Shown here piece by piece: positions 25,846 to 34,785 of a DNA stretch of 64,000 nt (position 1 is the first letter of the stretch; each line of letters begins with the position of its first letter). The notes under the pieces were generated by a model. It searched no databases. It saw only the letters and a list, made by a program, of their open reading frames with translations, and was not told the DNA's origin. Origin of the DNA: Calditrichota bacterium (lineage in GTDB: Bacteria; CLD3); contig QQUF01000038.1 in NCBI GenBank assembly GCA_008501735.1, positions 11,187 through 75,186 on the forward strand, in the 5' to 3' direction. Made by a program: the position numbers and the translations under genes.

Positions 25846-27144
25846 TTAATTTTCTATTCTTGCTTGCTTAAAAATGTAATCTACATTCTTGAGACTTTTG
25901 TCGAAATCGAAACAAGAATTTATTTCATTTTCGTTTAAGTATTCGGCAATTTCAGAATCTCTTTTTAAGACAATTTGAAAGTTCTCTTTAGTTTTCCAAA
26001 CTTCCATCGCATTTCTTTGGACTAATCTGTAAGCAACTTCACGTAAGCAGCCTTTTTTAGTCAAAGCCAAAAGAACTGTTTGTGAGAAAACCAAACCATT
26101 TGTGAGGTTGATATTTTTAATCATTTGCTCAGGGTAAACTAAAAGATTTTCGACTAATTTTGTAACCTTAGTCAAAAGATGATTCGCCAAAATTGTACTG
26201 TCAGGTAAAATTACTCTTTCTACAGAAGAATGAGAAATATCTCTTTCGTGCCAAAGTGGAACGTTTTCAAGTCCTGCCAAAGCGTTCGTTCTAAGAAGTC
26301 TTGCAAGCCCTGAGACTTGTTCACTGACAATTGGATTTCTCTTGTGAGGCATTGCTGAAGAGCCTTTTTGTTTCTTCGAGAAAAATTCTTCAGCTTCTAA
26401 AACTTCTGTTCTTTGTAAATGTCGGACTTCAACCGCTATTTTATCCAAAGTTGAGCCAATCATTGCGATTGCACAAAGAAACTCTGCGTGTCTGTCTCGT
26501 TGAATTACTTGAGTCGAAACAGATTCTGCTTTCAGTCCTAACTTCTCACAAACAAATTCTTGGACGTAAGGCTCAAGATGTTCAAAAGTTCCAACTGCTC
26601 CAGAAACTTGACCAACTGAGACACTTTCCAAAGCTGCTTCAAAGCGTTTCTTGTTACGTCTCATTTCTTCGCACCACATTGCAAATTTTAGTCCGAAAGA
26701 AGTGATTTCTGCGTGAATTCCGTGAGAACGTCCAACACAAGGAGTCATTTTAAATTCAATTGCACGAAGTCTTAGAGCTTCGATTAAATTTTCAATATCT
26801 CGTAAAATTATTTCGCCAGCTTGTTTGCACTGAACTGCCAAAGCTGTGTCCAAAACGTCAGAAGAAGTCATTCCGTAATGAATGTGCTTGGAATCTTCGC
26901 CAACGTATTCGGCAACATTTGTCAAAAAAGCAATCACGTCGTGTTTGACTTCTGCTTCAATGTCCAAAATTCTTTGAACTTCAAAATTGCCTTTTGCACG
27001 AATGTTTTTTACAACGTCTTTAGGGATTTCACCTTTTTCTGCTCTTGCCTCACAGGCTAAAGTTTCGATTTCTAACCAAACTCTGAAACGGTTCTCATCA
27101 GACCAAATTTTACCCATTTCTTCGCGGGTGTAACGTGGAATCAT
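25846..27144 (-). CDS. purB: Adenylosuccinate lyase
   Basis: The 432-residue enzyme cleaves SAICAR to AICAR and adenylosuccinate to AMP, releasing fumarate. The fumarase/aspartase superfamily signature GSSAMPHKRNP is present, as are YGMTSSDVLDT and GRSHGIHAE. It starts at ATG 27144, after a 116-nt divergent gap facing the sugar kinase. It is the first gene of a five-gene minus-strand run (purB, purC, psd, pssA, ino1). Confidence 0.95.
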   Translation of the reverse strand: MIPRYTREEMGKIWSDENRFRVWLEIETLACEARAEKGEIPKDVVKNIRAKGNFEVQRILDIEAEVKHDVIAFLTNVAEYVGEDSKHIHYGMTSSDVLDTALAVQCKQAGEIILRDIENLIEALRLRAIEFKMTPCVGRSHGIHAEITSFGLKFAMWCEEMRRNKKRFEAALESVSVGQVSGAVGTFEHLEPYVQEFVCEKLGLKAESVSTQVIQRDRHAEFLCAIAMIGSTLDKIAVEVRHLQRTEVLEAEEFFSKKQKGSSAMPHKRNPIVSEQVSGLARLLRTNALAGLENVPLWHERDISHSSVERVILPDSTILANHLLTKVTKLVENLLVYPEQMIKNINLTNGLVFSQTVLLALTKKGCLREVAYRLVQRNAMEVWKTKENFQIVLKRDSEIAEYLNENEINSCFDFDKSLKNVDYIFKQARIEN

Positions 27145-27260
27145 TTTTTACTCAAAATTTTATTTTTTAGTGTTTTAATTAAGTCATAAATTTTGTCGGA
27201 ATAAAAAAAAAATTGCCAACTAATGAAACTAAAGAATAAAATCGTTTGGATTTTTAGAAA

Positions 27261-28118
27261 ATGAATAAAATTATTTGCTTCGGTGAAATTCTTTGGGATT
27301 TTTTACCAAAAGGGAAATTTATTGGTGGAGCACCTTTTAATGTCGCTTTTCATTTGAACAAATTTGGTAACGAACCAATTTTAGTAAGCTCGGTTGGCAA
27401 AGATAAACTTGGTAAAAAAACAGTAGAGTTTCTGAAAAAGAATGAATTTCAAACTAAATTTGTTTCCCAAAATGAAAAACTTGAAACGGGTAAAGTTGTC
27501 GTTGAGTTTACAAAGCTAGGTGAACCGATTTACAAAATTTTAGAAAATTCAGCTTGGGATTCAATTTCAGTTCCTAATGAACTTTTAAATTTAGCAAAAA
27601 ATTCACAAGCATTAGTTTTTGGTTCTTTGGCTTTGAGGGAAGGGAAAAACTTAGTAGAACTACAAAAACTTTTACGGCTTGGAAATCTGACTAAATTTTT
27701 TGATGTAAATTTGAGATTTCCTTTTGTAAATAAGAAATTAATTCTCGAATTAATGAGAAAAGTAGATTTCTTAAAAGTTAATGAAGAGGAACTTTATTAT
27801 TTGAGTAACTCAAAAGGCAGAAATGAAGCAATTGAGATTTTAAGTGAAAAAACTAAAGCGACAATTTGTGTAACGCTTGGTGAAAAAGGAGCAATTTTAG
27901 TTTCTGGCAGAAATATTTTTGAAGTAAAATCTCCAAAAGTGAAAGTAAAAGACATAATTGGAGCAGGAGATGCTTTTTGGGCTTCTTTTGTAAATTCAGT
28001 TTTGAGAAATGAAAATGATTTTTCAGAAATTTTAACGAAAGCCTGTAAGTTAGGAAGTTTAGTTGTAGCCGAAGAAGGAGCTACACCAAATTTAAATCAA
28101 AATTTGGAAAGATACTGA
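27261..28118 (+). CDS. PfkB-family carbohydrate kinase (fructokinase-like)
   Basis: The 285-residue ribokinase-fold enzyme is predicted to phosphorylate a sugar with ATP. The N-terminal GEILWDFLPKGKFIGGAPFN carries the substrate-binding GGAPFN motif, as in fructokinases. The C-terminal IIGAGDAFWASF holds the anion-hole GAGD motif and catalytic Asp. Fructose is the likeliest substrate by similarity, but this is not proven. It sits 37 nt upstream of a sugar dehydrogenase-like lipoprotein gene and may share its transcript. Confidence 0.85.
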   Translation: MNKIICFGEILWDFLPKGKFIGGAPFNVAFHLNKFGNEPILVSSVGKDKLGKKTVEFLKKNEFQTKFVSQNEKLETGKVVVEFTKLGEPIYKILENSAWDSISVPNELLNLAKNSQALVFGSLALREGKNLVELQKLLRLGNLTKFFDVNLRFPFVNKKLILELMRKVDFLKVNEEELYYLSNSKGRNEAIEILSEKTKATICVTLGEKGAILVSGRNIFEVKSPKVKVKDIIGAGDAFWASFVNSVLRNENDFSEILTKACKLGSLVVAEEGATPNLNQNLERY

Positions 28119-28155
28119 TAGCCTGACTCACACTCATTTAAATTAAAGTAAAAAA

Positions 28156-29298
28156 ATGATAAAATTCTTTCTTCTAATTCTTGTTCTAATCAACACTTCT
28201 TGCAAGTCAGAAGACAGTAATACCTCGAAAATCGAAACTTTAAAATTCACGCAAGTATTTGAAAATGTTGCTTTGGAAAAACCTGTTGATTTCCAAAATT
28301 GTGGCGATGACAGAATTTTTGTTGTTGAGCAAGAAGGTAGAATTCAAGTCATAAACTCACAAACACAAGAGTCAAATTTATTTTTGGACATTTCGGAAAA
28401 AGTTGATGATAACGGAAATGAGGAAGGGTTGCTCGGATTAGCTTTTCACCCAAATTTCAAAAATAACGGATTTTTCTTTGTCAACTACACAGCAACAAAT
28501 CCTGACAGAACTGTAATTTCAAGGTTTTCTGTTGCGAATGAAATTTCTGCAAATCCGCAAAGTGAGTTTGTAATTTTAGAAATTGAGCAACCTTACAGTA
28601 ATCACAACGGCGGACAAATTGCTTTTGGAAAAGATGGATTTCTTTACATTGGAATGGGAGACGGAGGTTCTGCTGGCGACCCAAAAAATCACGGACAAAA
28701 TTTGGAAACTCTTCTCGGAGCAATGTTAAGAATTGATGTTGACACAACACAAAATGGTGAGAATTATGGAATTCCTGCGGACAATCCTTTTGTAGGAAAT
28801 TCTGAAAATTTTCGTGAAGAGATTTTTGCTTACGGTTTGAGAAATCCTTGGAGGTTTAGTTTTGACTCTGAAAGCGGAACTCTTTGGGCTGGCGACGTTG
28901 GACAAAATGCAATTGAAGAAGTTGACATTTTAGAAAATGGCAAAAATTATGGATGGAGAATTCAAGAGGGAACAAAGTGTTTTAATCCTTCCACAAATTG
29001 TGATACAACAGGTTTAGTCCAACCAATTGTTGAGTACACTCACGAAGTTGGTCGTTCAATTACAGGAGGTTTTGTTTACAGAGGAGAAAAAATAAATTCG
29101 CTTAAAGGAGCTTATGTTTACGCAGATTTTGTTTCGGGGATAATTTGGTCGCTTAAATTTGACAGTGGGAATTTGCCAATTGTTACGGAAGTTTTCCAAA
29201 CTGAGAAATACATTTCAACTTTTGGTGTTGACCAAAATCAAGAACTTTACTTTTGTGATTGGGAAAATGGAAAAATCTTTAAATTTGAAAGCAAATGA
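28156..29298 (+). CDS. PQQ-type glucose/sorbosone dehydrogenase-like lipoprotein
   Basis: The 380-residue protein of the GSDH (soluble quinoprotein glucose dehydrogenase) beta-propeller family is exported. The N-terminal signal ends in INTSC, a lipobox, so it is probably lipid-anchored. Family motifs: EEGLLGLAFHPNF, HNGGQIAFGKDG, LYIGMGDGGSAGDP, a LRIDVD segment, EIFAYGLRNPWRFSFD, LWAGDVGQNAIEEVD and a GGFVYRG block. Members oxidise aldoses or carry out other sugar oxidations using PQQ, but many homologues are uncharacterised. The nearby sugar kinase fits a carbohydrate role (inference). Confidence 0.88.
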   Translation: MIKFFLLILVLINTSCKSEDSNTSKIETLKFTQVFENVALEKPVDFQNCGDDRIFVVEQEGRIQVINSQTQESNLFLDISEKVDDNGNEEGLLGLAFHPNFKNNGFFFVNYTATNPDRTVISRFSVANEISANPQSEFVILEIEQPYSNHNGGQIAFGKDGFLYIGMGDGGSAGDPKNHGQNLETLLGAMLRIDVDTTQNGENYGIPADNPFVGNSENFREEIFAYGLRNPWRFSFDSESGTLWAGDVGQNAIEEVDILENGKNYGWRIQEGTKCFNPSTNCDTTGLVQPIVEYTHEVGRSITGGFVYRGEKINSLKGAYVYADFVSGIIWSLKFDSGNLPIVTEVFQTEKYISTFGVDQNQELYFCDWENGKIFKFESK

Positions 29299-29369
29299 GA
29301 TAAAAATTTTCATTTAGAAAATCTTTTGGCTTATCTTAGAAAAACTCAAAAATTCAATGAAATTTATTA

Positions 29370-30341
29370 ATGGCTACTAAATCTCAAAAAATTCGACTCG
29401 GGATTTTTGTTTCAGTTACTTCGGCAATTGGGATAATTATTTTAATTGCTTTGACTGGACAGAAAATCTTTGAACAACGCGACACTTACTTTGTAAAATA
29501 TTCAAATATTTCTGTTCAAGGTTTGGAAGTTGGTTCGCAAGTAAAGTTTAATGGAATCTCTGTCGGTAGAGTCGAAAGCATTGAAATTGACAAGACTGAT
29601 GTTGGTGCAATTGTTATGGAACTGAGTTTGGAAGAAGGGATTCCTATCAAAAAAGATACAAAGGCAACATTAGTAAGTCTTGGAATTACAGGTTTGAAAA
29701 TTATTGAGCTGCAGGGCGGAACAAATGAGACTGAACTTTTAGAAATAGGTGGATTTATTGAACCAGGTCAATCGCTTTTTGATGAAATTTCAGGCAAAGC
29801 AGAAGTAATTACCGAAAAAATTGAAACGGTTTTAAATAATTTTGTTCAGATGACTGGCGAAGGAAATCGGGAAAATATTGCAACTTTAATTGAACAATCT
29901 GCTTCTGCGATGTCAAATTTGAATAACTTAATTAGCACAAACCAAATTATGGTTGAAAATTCTTTGGAAAATATGAATGAGCTTTCTACTAATTTGAATC
30001 AAACTGCAATTTCTCTTGACCAAACAATTCAGAGTCTTAACCGAATTCTCATTTCTGAAAACCTTAATAACACTTTTGCAAATCTTGACACAATTAGTTC
30101 AAATATAAAAGAAGTTCGTTTTGCTGAACTTTCAGAAGAAATGCAAAATACTTTAGTTCAAATGAATAAAACTATGAAAACAATTAACTCGACTGTTCAG
30201 AAAAGTCAAGCTGACATAATTGAATCCACAGAAAGTTTAAGAAGAAGTTTGCAAAATTTTGATGAGTTTACCAGAATCATTAAAGAAAATCCTTCTGCAA
30301 TTATTAGAGGAGTCTCAAGTGGTGACGTTTTTGAAAATTAA
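29370..30341 (+). CDS. mlaD: MlaD-type MCE substrate-binding protein
   Basis: The 323-residue protein has one N-terminal transmembrane helix (about 9-31) and an MCE domain (about 38-118, with VQGLEVGSQVKFNGISVGRV). A long helical, coiled-coil-rich tail with many Asn and Gln residues follows. MCE proteins form hexameric rings that carry lipids between inner and outer membranes. The genes that follow encode a PqiC-like lipoprotein, a barrel, MlaE and MlaF, which completes the transporter. The PqiC-like reading frame overlaps the 3' end. Confidence 0.88.
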   Translation: MATKSQKIRLGIFVSVTSAIGIIILIALTGQKIFEQRDTYFVKYSNISVQGLEVGSQVKFNGISVGRVESIEIDKTDVGAIVMELSLEEGIPIKKDTKATLVSLGITGLKIIELQGGTNETELLEIGGFIEPGQSLFDEISGKAEVITEKIETVLNNFVQMTGEGNRENIATLIEQSASAMSNLNNLISTNQIMVENSLENMNELSTNLNQTAISLDQTIQSLNRILISENLNNTFANLDTISSNIKEVRFAELSEEMQNTLVQMNKTMKTINSTVQKSQADIIESTESLRRSLQNFDEFTRIIKENPSAIIRGVSSGDVFEN

Positions 30342-30978
30342 TCTAACTCGATTAATTTTACTTGTGGTTTTTCTTTTAACAATTGGTTGTGGAGGAACAT
30401 CAAGTTTAGTAAGAAATTATTATCTTTTGGATTATCCGATTGTTGTAAAAAATGAAATTAAACCCCAAAAGCCTTTTCCTATTAAAGTTGGAATTAAAAG
30501 ATTTACGATTCCATCGATTTATGAAAGAGATAACAAAGTAGTTTTTAGAAGTTCGCAATTTCAACTAAGGTACTATGCAAGAGAAGTTTACGTTGCTAAG
30601 CCAAATATTTTGATTACAGATTTAGTCGCAAAACATATAAAGCAGTATGGGATTTTTGAACAATTTGGTAAAGAATTCATAGATTCACCAGATTACGAAA
30701 TCATTGGAAGTGTTGATGCAATTGAACGTTATGATATCGGAGAATTTGGCGGAGCTCATTTTGCTATGACTCTGAAATTAGTCCACAGTAATGATTACAA
30801 TGTTGTAGTTGAACATAAATTTAACATTATTGAAAAACTGTATAATCCGCAAACTTCTGCTTTAGTTAAAGAATTTAGCCAAATATTGGATTCACAAACT
30901 GATAATTTTATTGAAAAGATAAATGAGTTTTTTAAAGACAAAAAATTTCAGAAAGAGAAGGTAGAAAATGTTAATTAG
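30319..30978 (+). CDS. ABC-transport auxiliary (PqiC/DUF330-like) lipoprotein
   Basis: The product is about 219 residues. The longest frame begins at 30259, but the signal peptide only fits a start near 30319-30331. GTG at 30319 or 30322 follows GAGGAG (30307-30312) at 6-9 nt, and I use 30319. The resulting signal ends in LTIGC, a lipobox, so a lipid-anchored envelope protein is expected. The body (IKVGIKRFTIPSIYERDNKVVFR, a YYAREVYVAKPN block) matches the ABC transporter auxiliary family that pairs with MCE proteins. It overlaps mlaD by 23 nt and the next gene by 11 nt. Confidence 0.75.
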   Translation: MVTFLKINLTRLILLVVFLLTIGCGGTSSLVRNYYLLDYPIVVKNEIKPQKPFPIKVGIKRFTIPSIYERDNKVVFRSSQFQLRYYAREVYVAKPNILITDLVAKHIKQYGIFEQFGKEFIDSPDYEIIGSVDAIERYDIGEFGGAHFAMTLKLVHSNDYNVVVEHKFNIIEKLYNPQTSALVKEFSQILDSQTDNFIEKINEFFKDKKFQKEKVENVN

Positions 30979-32821
30979 CATAATTTTTACATTCCTTTTT
31001 CTTTTTAACGGATTAGTTAATATTGAAGCTTCTCAAAAAGCAAAGTGTGGATTAATAATTCAAACTCTTGATGAAAATTTAAACTCAATAGAAATCGACT
31101 ATGAAATAACCGATTCAATTGGTAAACTCAAAACAAGCATTCAAAATCAAGCTACTACAAAGTCGAAATCTGTTTGGATTTTAAATGAAGGTGAATACAA
31201 AATATTCGGTTTAGGAAGTAGTTTCGATTTAACGAATTTTAATTTTGTTAGAGTGAATCTAAGCGATGGCGAAGTAAAAAACCTTTCTATAATTTTTAAC
31301 TCAAAAACCGAAGAAGTGATTGGTGAATTTAGCACTCAAACTTGGACAGCAAAGAACCCAATTGCACAAGAAAAAGAAATTAATCCTAATTTCTCGCCAG
31401 GTGAAGGCGGTTTGTTAATTCCTGTTATGACTGACAATGCAACAGAACCTCCTTTCACAATTGTTAATTCAGAAGGAAATAAATTTTATGACCAAGAAAT
31501 GGGAAAGGTCATAAAATTAACACCCGGAAATTATTCTGTGATTGTTGGTGAATTTATTCGTGGGCGTGAAATCGAAATTAAAAATATCGAAGTTTTGCCA
31601 CAAGAAACAACGATTGTAAAGCCTACTTGGAGTAGTTTGATAATTAATGTTGTTGACAAAGACAGAAACCAACTCAACGAAGCGTATGAGATTTACAGTT
31701 TACCTGAATACTCAAATTATGGTCAAGGAACTGGTCGTGAAGAAGGTTTTGGAGAGAATTTAAGAGTTTGGACTTTGGCTCCTGGAATTTATAAAATTAT
31801 TCAAAGTGGTGAATCTCAAAACACTTACGAAAATTTCACAACAGTTCAACTTCAACAAGGTGAACTAACTCAGCTTACAGTTGTAATTGACGAAGAGACT
31901 GGAGATTTCATTGGAGCAGGAGTTTTGGACATTGCTTCAACTAATGTAGAAATTGCAAGGAATTGGAAAGTTTTTAGAGCTCTCTACGGAAATCTCCAAA
32001 TTGTAAACACAAAAGATGAATTGAGTGATGAGTCAGAAACTTCGATAATATTTTCGATTCAAGCAGATATAAACTCAAAGTATGAAAATGATAGAATTTC
32101 GTTTCTTTCCAAATTATTCATTGACGAAAGTTTTACTCGCGAAGAAGGAGCAAGATTTGAGACAACAAGAGATGAAATCCGATTTCGTAATACTGGTATT
32201 TTTAGGTTAACCAAAAGGCGATTTCTATTGGTTCGAGAACTGGGGATTTATGGCAGGTTTTACGTTACTTCAAAGGCTTTTCGCCAACTTCAAAACTTGG
32301 ATTCAGAGTTTGAAGTTCTAAAAATTGACCCAGCAACCCAAGACACATTGATTGAATCAAATGTTGACCAAACTGAACTTTCTCCAAGTTTTTTCCCACT
32401 GACTTTAGAAGAAGGAATTGGATTTAATATAAATGTTATGAAAACTACAAACTCAAACATCAATTTTAGAGCAGGTTTAGGTTACAAACAGATTTACAAC
32501 AAAGACTCGTATGAATTTACAAGCGATAATGAAACTCAAAAAATTTACACAAAAATTGATGACAATAAAGTTGAAGGTTTTGAATTTTCATTTTTAAATG
32601 AATTAAAACCAATTAGAAGAGTAACTATCAACAATGAGTTCAATATCATTTTACCTTTTGACAAAGAAAAGTCGAATTCATTTGACGGTGAAAGTCAAAT
32701 AAATATTAAATTATTCAAAAATACTTCTTTAGATTATACTTTTAGAATTTCTAAAGCTGAAGATGCAGACAAACCGAATTTTGAGAATATTCTTCAACTT
32801 CGATTTTCAATTATTTTTTAA
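30968..32821 (+). CDS. Exported protein with beta-sandwich repeats and predicted outer-membrane barrel, in Mla operon
   Basis: The 617-residue protein is unrecognised as a whole. It has a signal peptide (1-21), then three beta-sandwich-like segments (about 25-120, 148-218 and 220-320). The first and third share a pattern with SVWILNEGEYKIF versus RVWTLAPGIYKII and then a GE-L-T..IG segment, so they are likely duplicated. From about 330 the chain alternates polar and apolar residues in strand-like runs and ends in LRFSIIF; a terminal Phe is the usual outer-membrane barrel signal. It lies between the PqiC-like lipoprotein (11-nt overlap) and the STAS-MlaE gene (2-nt gap), which argues for a role in the same lipid-transport system. 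Start ATG 30968 has AAGG seven bases upstream. Confidence 0.7.
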   Translation: MLISIIFTFLFLFNGLVNIEASQKAKCGLIIQTLDENLNSIEIDYEITDSIGKLKTSIQNQATTKSKSVWILNEGEYKIFGLGSSFDLTNFNFVRVNLSDGEVKNLSIIFNSKTEEVIGEFSTQTWTAKNPIAQEKEINPNFSPGEGGLLIPVMTDNATEPPFTIVNSEGNKFYDQEMGKVIKLTPGNYSVIVGEFIRGREIEIKNIEVLPQETTIVKPTWSSLIINVVDKDRNQLNEAYEIYSLPEYSNYGQGTGREEGFGENLRVWTLAPGIYKIIQSGESQNTYENFTTVQLQQGELTQLTVVIDEETGDFIGAGVLDIASTNVEIARNWKVFRALYGNLQIVNTKDELSDESETSIIFSIQADINSKYENDRISFLSKLFIDESFTREEGARFETTRDEIRFRNTGIFRLTKRRFLLVRELGIYGRFYVTSKAFRQLQNLDSEFEVLKIDPATQDTLIESNVDQTELSPSFFPLTLEEGIGFNINVMKTTNSNINFRAGLGYKQIYNKDSYEFTSDNETQKIYTKIDDNKVEGFEFSFLNELKPIRRVTINNEFNIILPFDKEKSNSFDGESQINIKLFKNTSLDYTFRISKAEDADKPNFENILQLRFSIIF

Positions 32822-32823
32822 AA

Positions 32824-33912
32824 ATGTTAAAAATCAGCCAAAATGAAAATCGAATCGATTTTGAAGGTGAATTGAGTTTCTCAGAAGTAAAACAAGCCTA
32901 CGATACACTCCAAAAAATTATCAAAATTACAAACCAAGACTTAATTTTTGACTTAGAGAAAATATCAAAAATTGACAGTTCAGGAGTTGCATTTTTAGAT
33001 ATAGCCCGAGAAAAATTGAAGAGTAAAAATTTAGAACTAAAAATTTTTAACACATCTCAAGACATTCAAGAAGTGATTCAAACTTTTTCAGCAGGAAAAG
33101 TAGCTCTAAACTTACAGGTGAAAAAAGATGGTTTCTTGGAATCTATAGGAGATAGTTTTTATGGCTTTATTCAAAATTTAGAAAACCTGCTTTACTTAAT
33201 TTCAGATATTTTTTTCTGGAGCATTGTTGGAATTTTTAACCGAAAAGGTGCAAGAAAAGATTCTTTCATTCAGCAGGCAGTTTTAATCGGAGTAAATTCT
33301 GTTCCGATTCTTGGACTGATTTCCTTGCTAATCGGATTAATTTTGGCTTTGCAATCTGCTGAACAGCTCAGGCAATTTGGTGCAAATATTTATGTCGCAG
33401 ATTTGATTGCAGTTTCAATGACTCGCGAAATGGGACCTTTAATAACTGCCATAATTTTGTCAGGTCGAAGCGGTTCAGCAATTGCTTCGGAAGTTGCAAC
33501 AATGGTTGTAACGGAAGAACTTGATGCTTTGAAAACAATGGGAATTAATCCTGTTCGCTACGTTTACGTTCCAAAAATTCACGCAATTACAATCGTAATG
33601 CCGTTATTGGCAATCTTGTCAATTGTCATTGGAATTGCAGGTGGATTTTTGATTGGATATTTTTATTTAGATTTGAGTTTTAATGCTTACTTAAAAGAAA
33701 CGTTAAGTGTTCTTTATCTCAAGGATTTTGTAACAGGAATCTTGAAAAGTATCGCTTTTGCTTGGATAATTGTGATTTCGGGTTGCTTTTATGGAAGCAT
33801 TGTTCGAGGTGGAGCAGAAGGAGTTGGAAAAGCAACGACTGCTTCAGTTGTAGCTTCGATTTTTATGGTAATTCTTGCAGACAGTTTGTTTAGTCTAATT
33901 TTTTATTTCTAA
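32824..33912 (+). CDS. mlaE: STAS-MlaE fusion: lipid ABC transporter permease
   Basis: The 362-residue inner-membrane protein has an N-terminal STAS domain (about 1-95; KIDSSGVAFLD with the conserved Ser) resembling MlaB, fused to an MlaE permease (about 110-362). MlaE landmarks include LIGLILALQSAEQLRQFGA, a VSMTREMGPLITAIILSGR block, SGSAIASEVATMVVTEELDAL, and five or six hydrophobic helices. In E. coli the STAS protein is separate; fusion is common elsewhere. It is followed by the ATPase gene after 39 nt. Confidence 0.92.
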   Translation: MLKISQNENRIDFEGELSFSEVKQAYDTLQKIIKITNQDLIFDLEKISKIDSSGVAFLDIAREKLKSKNLELKIFNTSQDIQEVIQTFSAGKVALNLQVKKDGFLESIGDSFYGFIQNLENLLYLISDIFFWSIVGIFNRKGARKDSFIQQAVLIGVNSVPILGLISLLIGLILALQSAEQLRQFGANIYVADLIAVSMTREMGPLITAIILSGRSGSAIASEVATMVVTEELDALKTMGINPVRYVYVPKIHAITIVMPLLAILSIVIGIAGGFLIGYFYLDLSFNAYLKETLSVLYLKDFVTGILKSIAFAWIIVISGCFYGSIVRGGAEGVGKATTASVVASIFMVILADSLFSLIFYF

Positions 33913-33918
33913 TTTAGG

Positions 33919-33943
33919 GTAGAGACACAAGACTTTGCGTCTT
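33919..33943. repeat. Degenerate REP-like palindrome
   Basis: GTAGAGACaCAAGACTTTGCGTCTT is close to the palindromic element GTAGAGACGCA...TGCGTCTCTAC seen scattered in Bacteroidota and other genomes. A related copy lies at 39114-39136. It sits between mlaE and mlaF; it has no T-run to act as a strong terminator. Confidence 0.5.
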
Positions 33944-33951
33944 AATTTAAA

Positions 33952-34689
33952 ATGCAAAACGTAATTGAAATTGAAAATCTTGTTGCCAAATACGGTGAAA
34001 AAGTTATCCTCGATGGAATTAACGTAAACATTCCAAAAGGAAAAATTACGATTGTGCTTGGTGGAAGTGGTTCGGGTAAAACAACTTTTTTGAGAAGCAT
34101 AATTGGACTTTTAGAACCTGCTGAAGGCACTGTAAAAATGTTGGGCAAAATTGTAAACCAACTTGACGAAAAAGAACAAGAAGAGGTTTTGAAGCAAATT
34201 GGAGTTCTTTTTCAAAATGGAGCGTTATTAAACTCAATTTCGATTAGCGAAAATGTTTCTGTCCCTTTAGAAAAACACACGAACTTACCAAAAGAAATTA
34301 TTGATAAAATTGTAGAAAGCAAACTCTCGCTTGTAAGTCTTTCTCACGCACTAAAACTTCTACCATCTGAACTTTCAGGTGGAATGAAAAAACGTGCTGC
34401 TTTAGCGAGAGCAATTGCACTTGACCCACAAATTTTATTCTGCGACGAACCTTCTGCTGGACTTGACCCAATCACTTCTGTAAATCTTGACGAATTAATT
34501 CTCAAGCTCAAAGACCAGTTGAAAATTTCAATTTTAATCATTACTCACGAACTTGCAAGTATTCACAGAATTGCAGATGAAATTATTTTTCTTAGCAAAG
34601 GAAAGTTGATTTTTCAAGGAACTTTAGAAGAGGCAAAAAACTCTGGAATCGAAGAAGTTGTAGAATTTTTCAAAATAGGTGAATTTTGA
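33952..34689 (+). CDS. mlaF: MlaF-type ABC transporter ATPase
   Basis: The 245-residue cytoplasmic ATPase powers the Mla complex. Seen: Walker A GGSGSGKTT, the Q-loop region LFQNGALLNS, the ABC signature LSGGMKKRAALARA, Walker B ILFCDEPSAGLDP and the switch His in ITHELAS. The LFQ..ALF..ls..ENV pattern and SGGM signature are typical of MlaF. It completes an operon in the order MCE protein, lipoprotein, barrel, permease, ATPase. Confidence 0.93.
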   Translation: MQNVIEIENLVAKYGEKVILDGINVNIPKGKITIVLGGSGSGKTTFLRSIIGLLEPAEGTVKMLGKIVNQLDEKEQEEVLKQIGVLFQNGALLNSISISENVSVPLEKHTNLPKEIIDKIVESKLSLVSLSHALKLLPSELSGGMKKRAALARAIALDPQILFCDEPSAGLDPITSVNLDELILKLKDQLKISILIITHELASIHRIADEIIFLSKGKLIFQGTLEEAKNSGIEEVVEFFKIGEF

Positions 34690-34785
34690 TTTAATGACTG
34701 CTAAAGAACTGTATTTACTTGATTTTAAAAACGCTAAGTGTTACCTTCAACCCGTTTTAAAATGCAATTAGAAAGGCAATTAACA

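Noticed and set aside
30259-30318. Longer start for the PqiC-like lipoprotein
   Set aside because: It would bury the lipoprotein signal 25 residues in; the GTG start after GAGGAG fits the signal.
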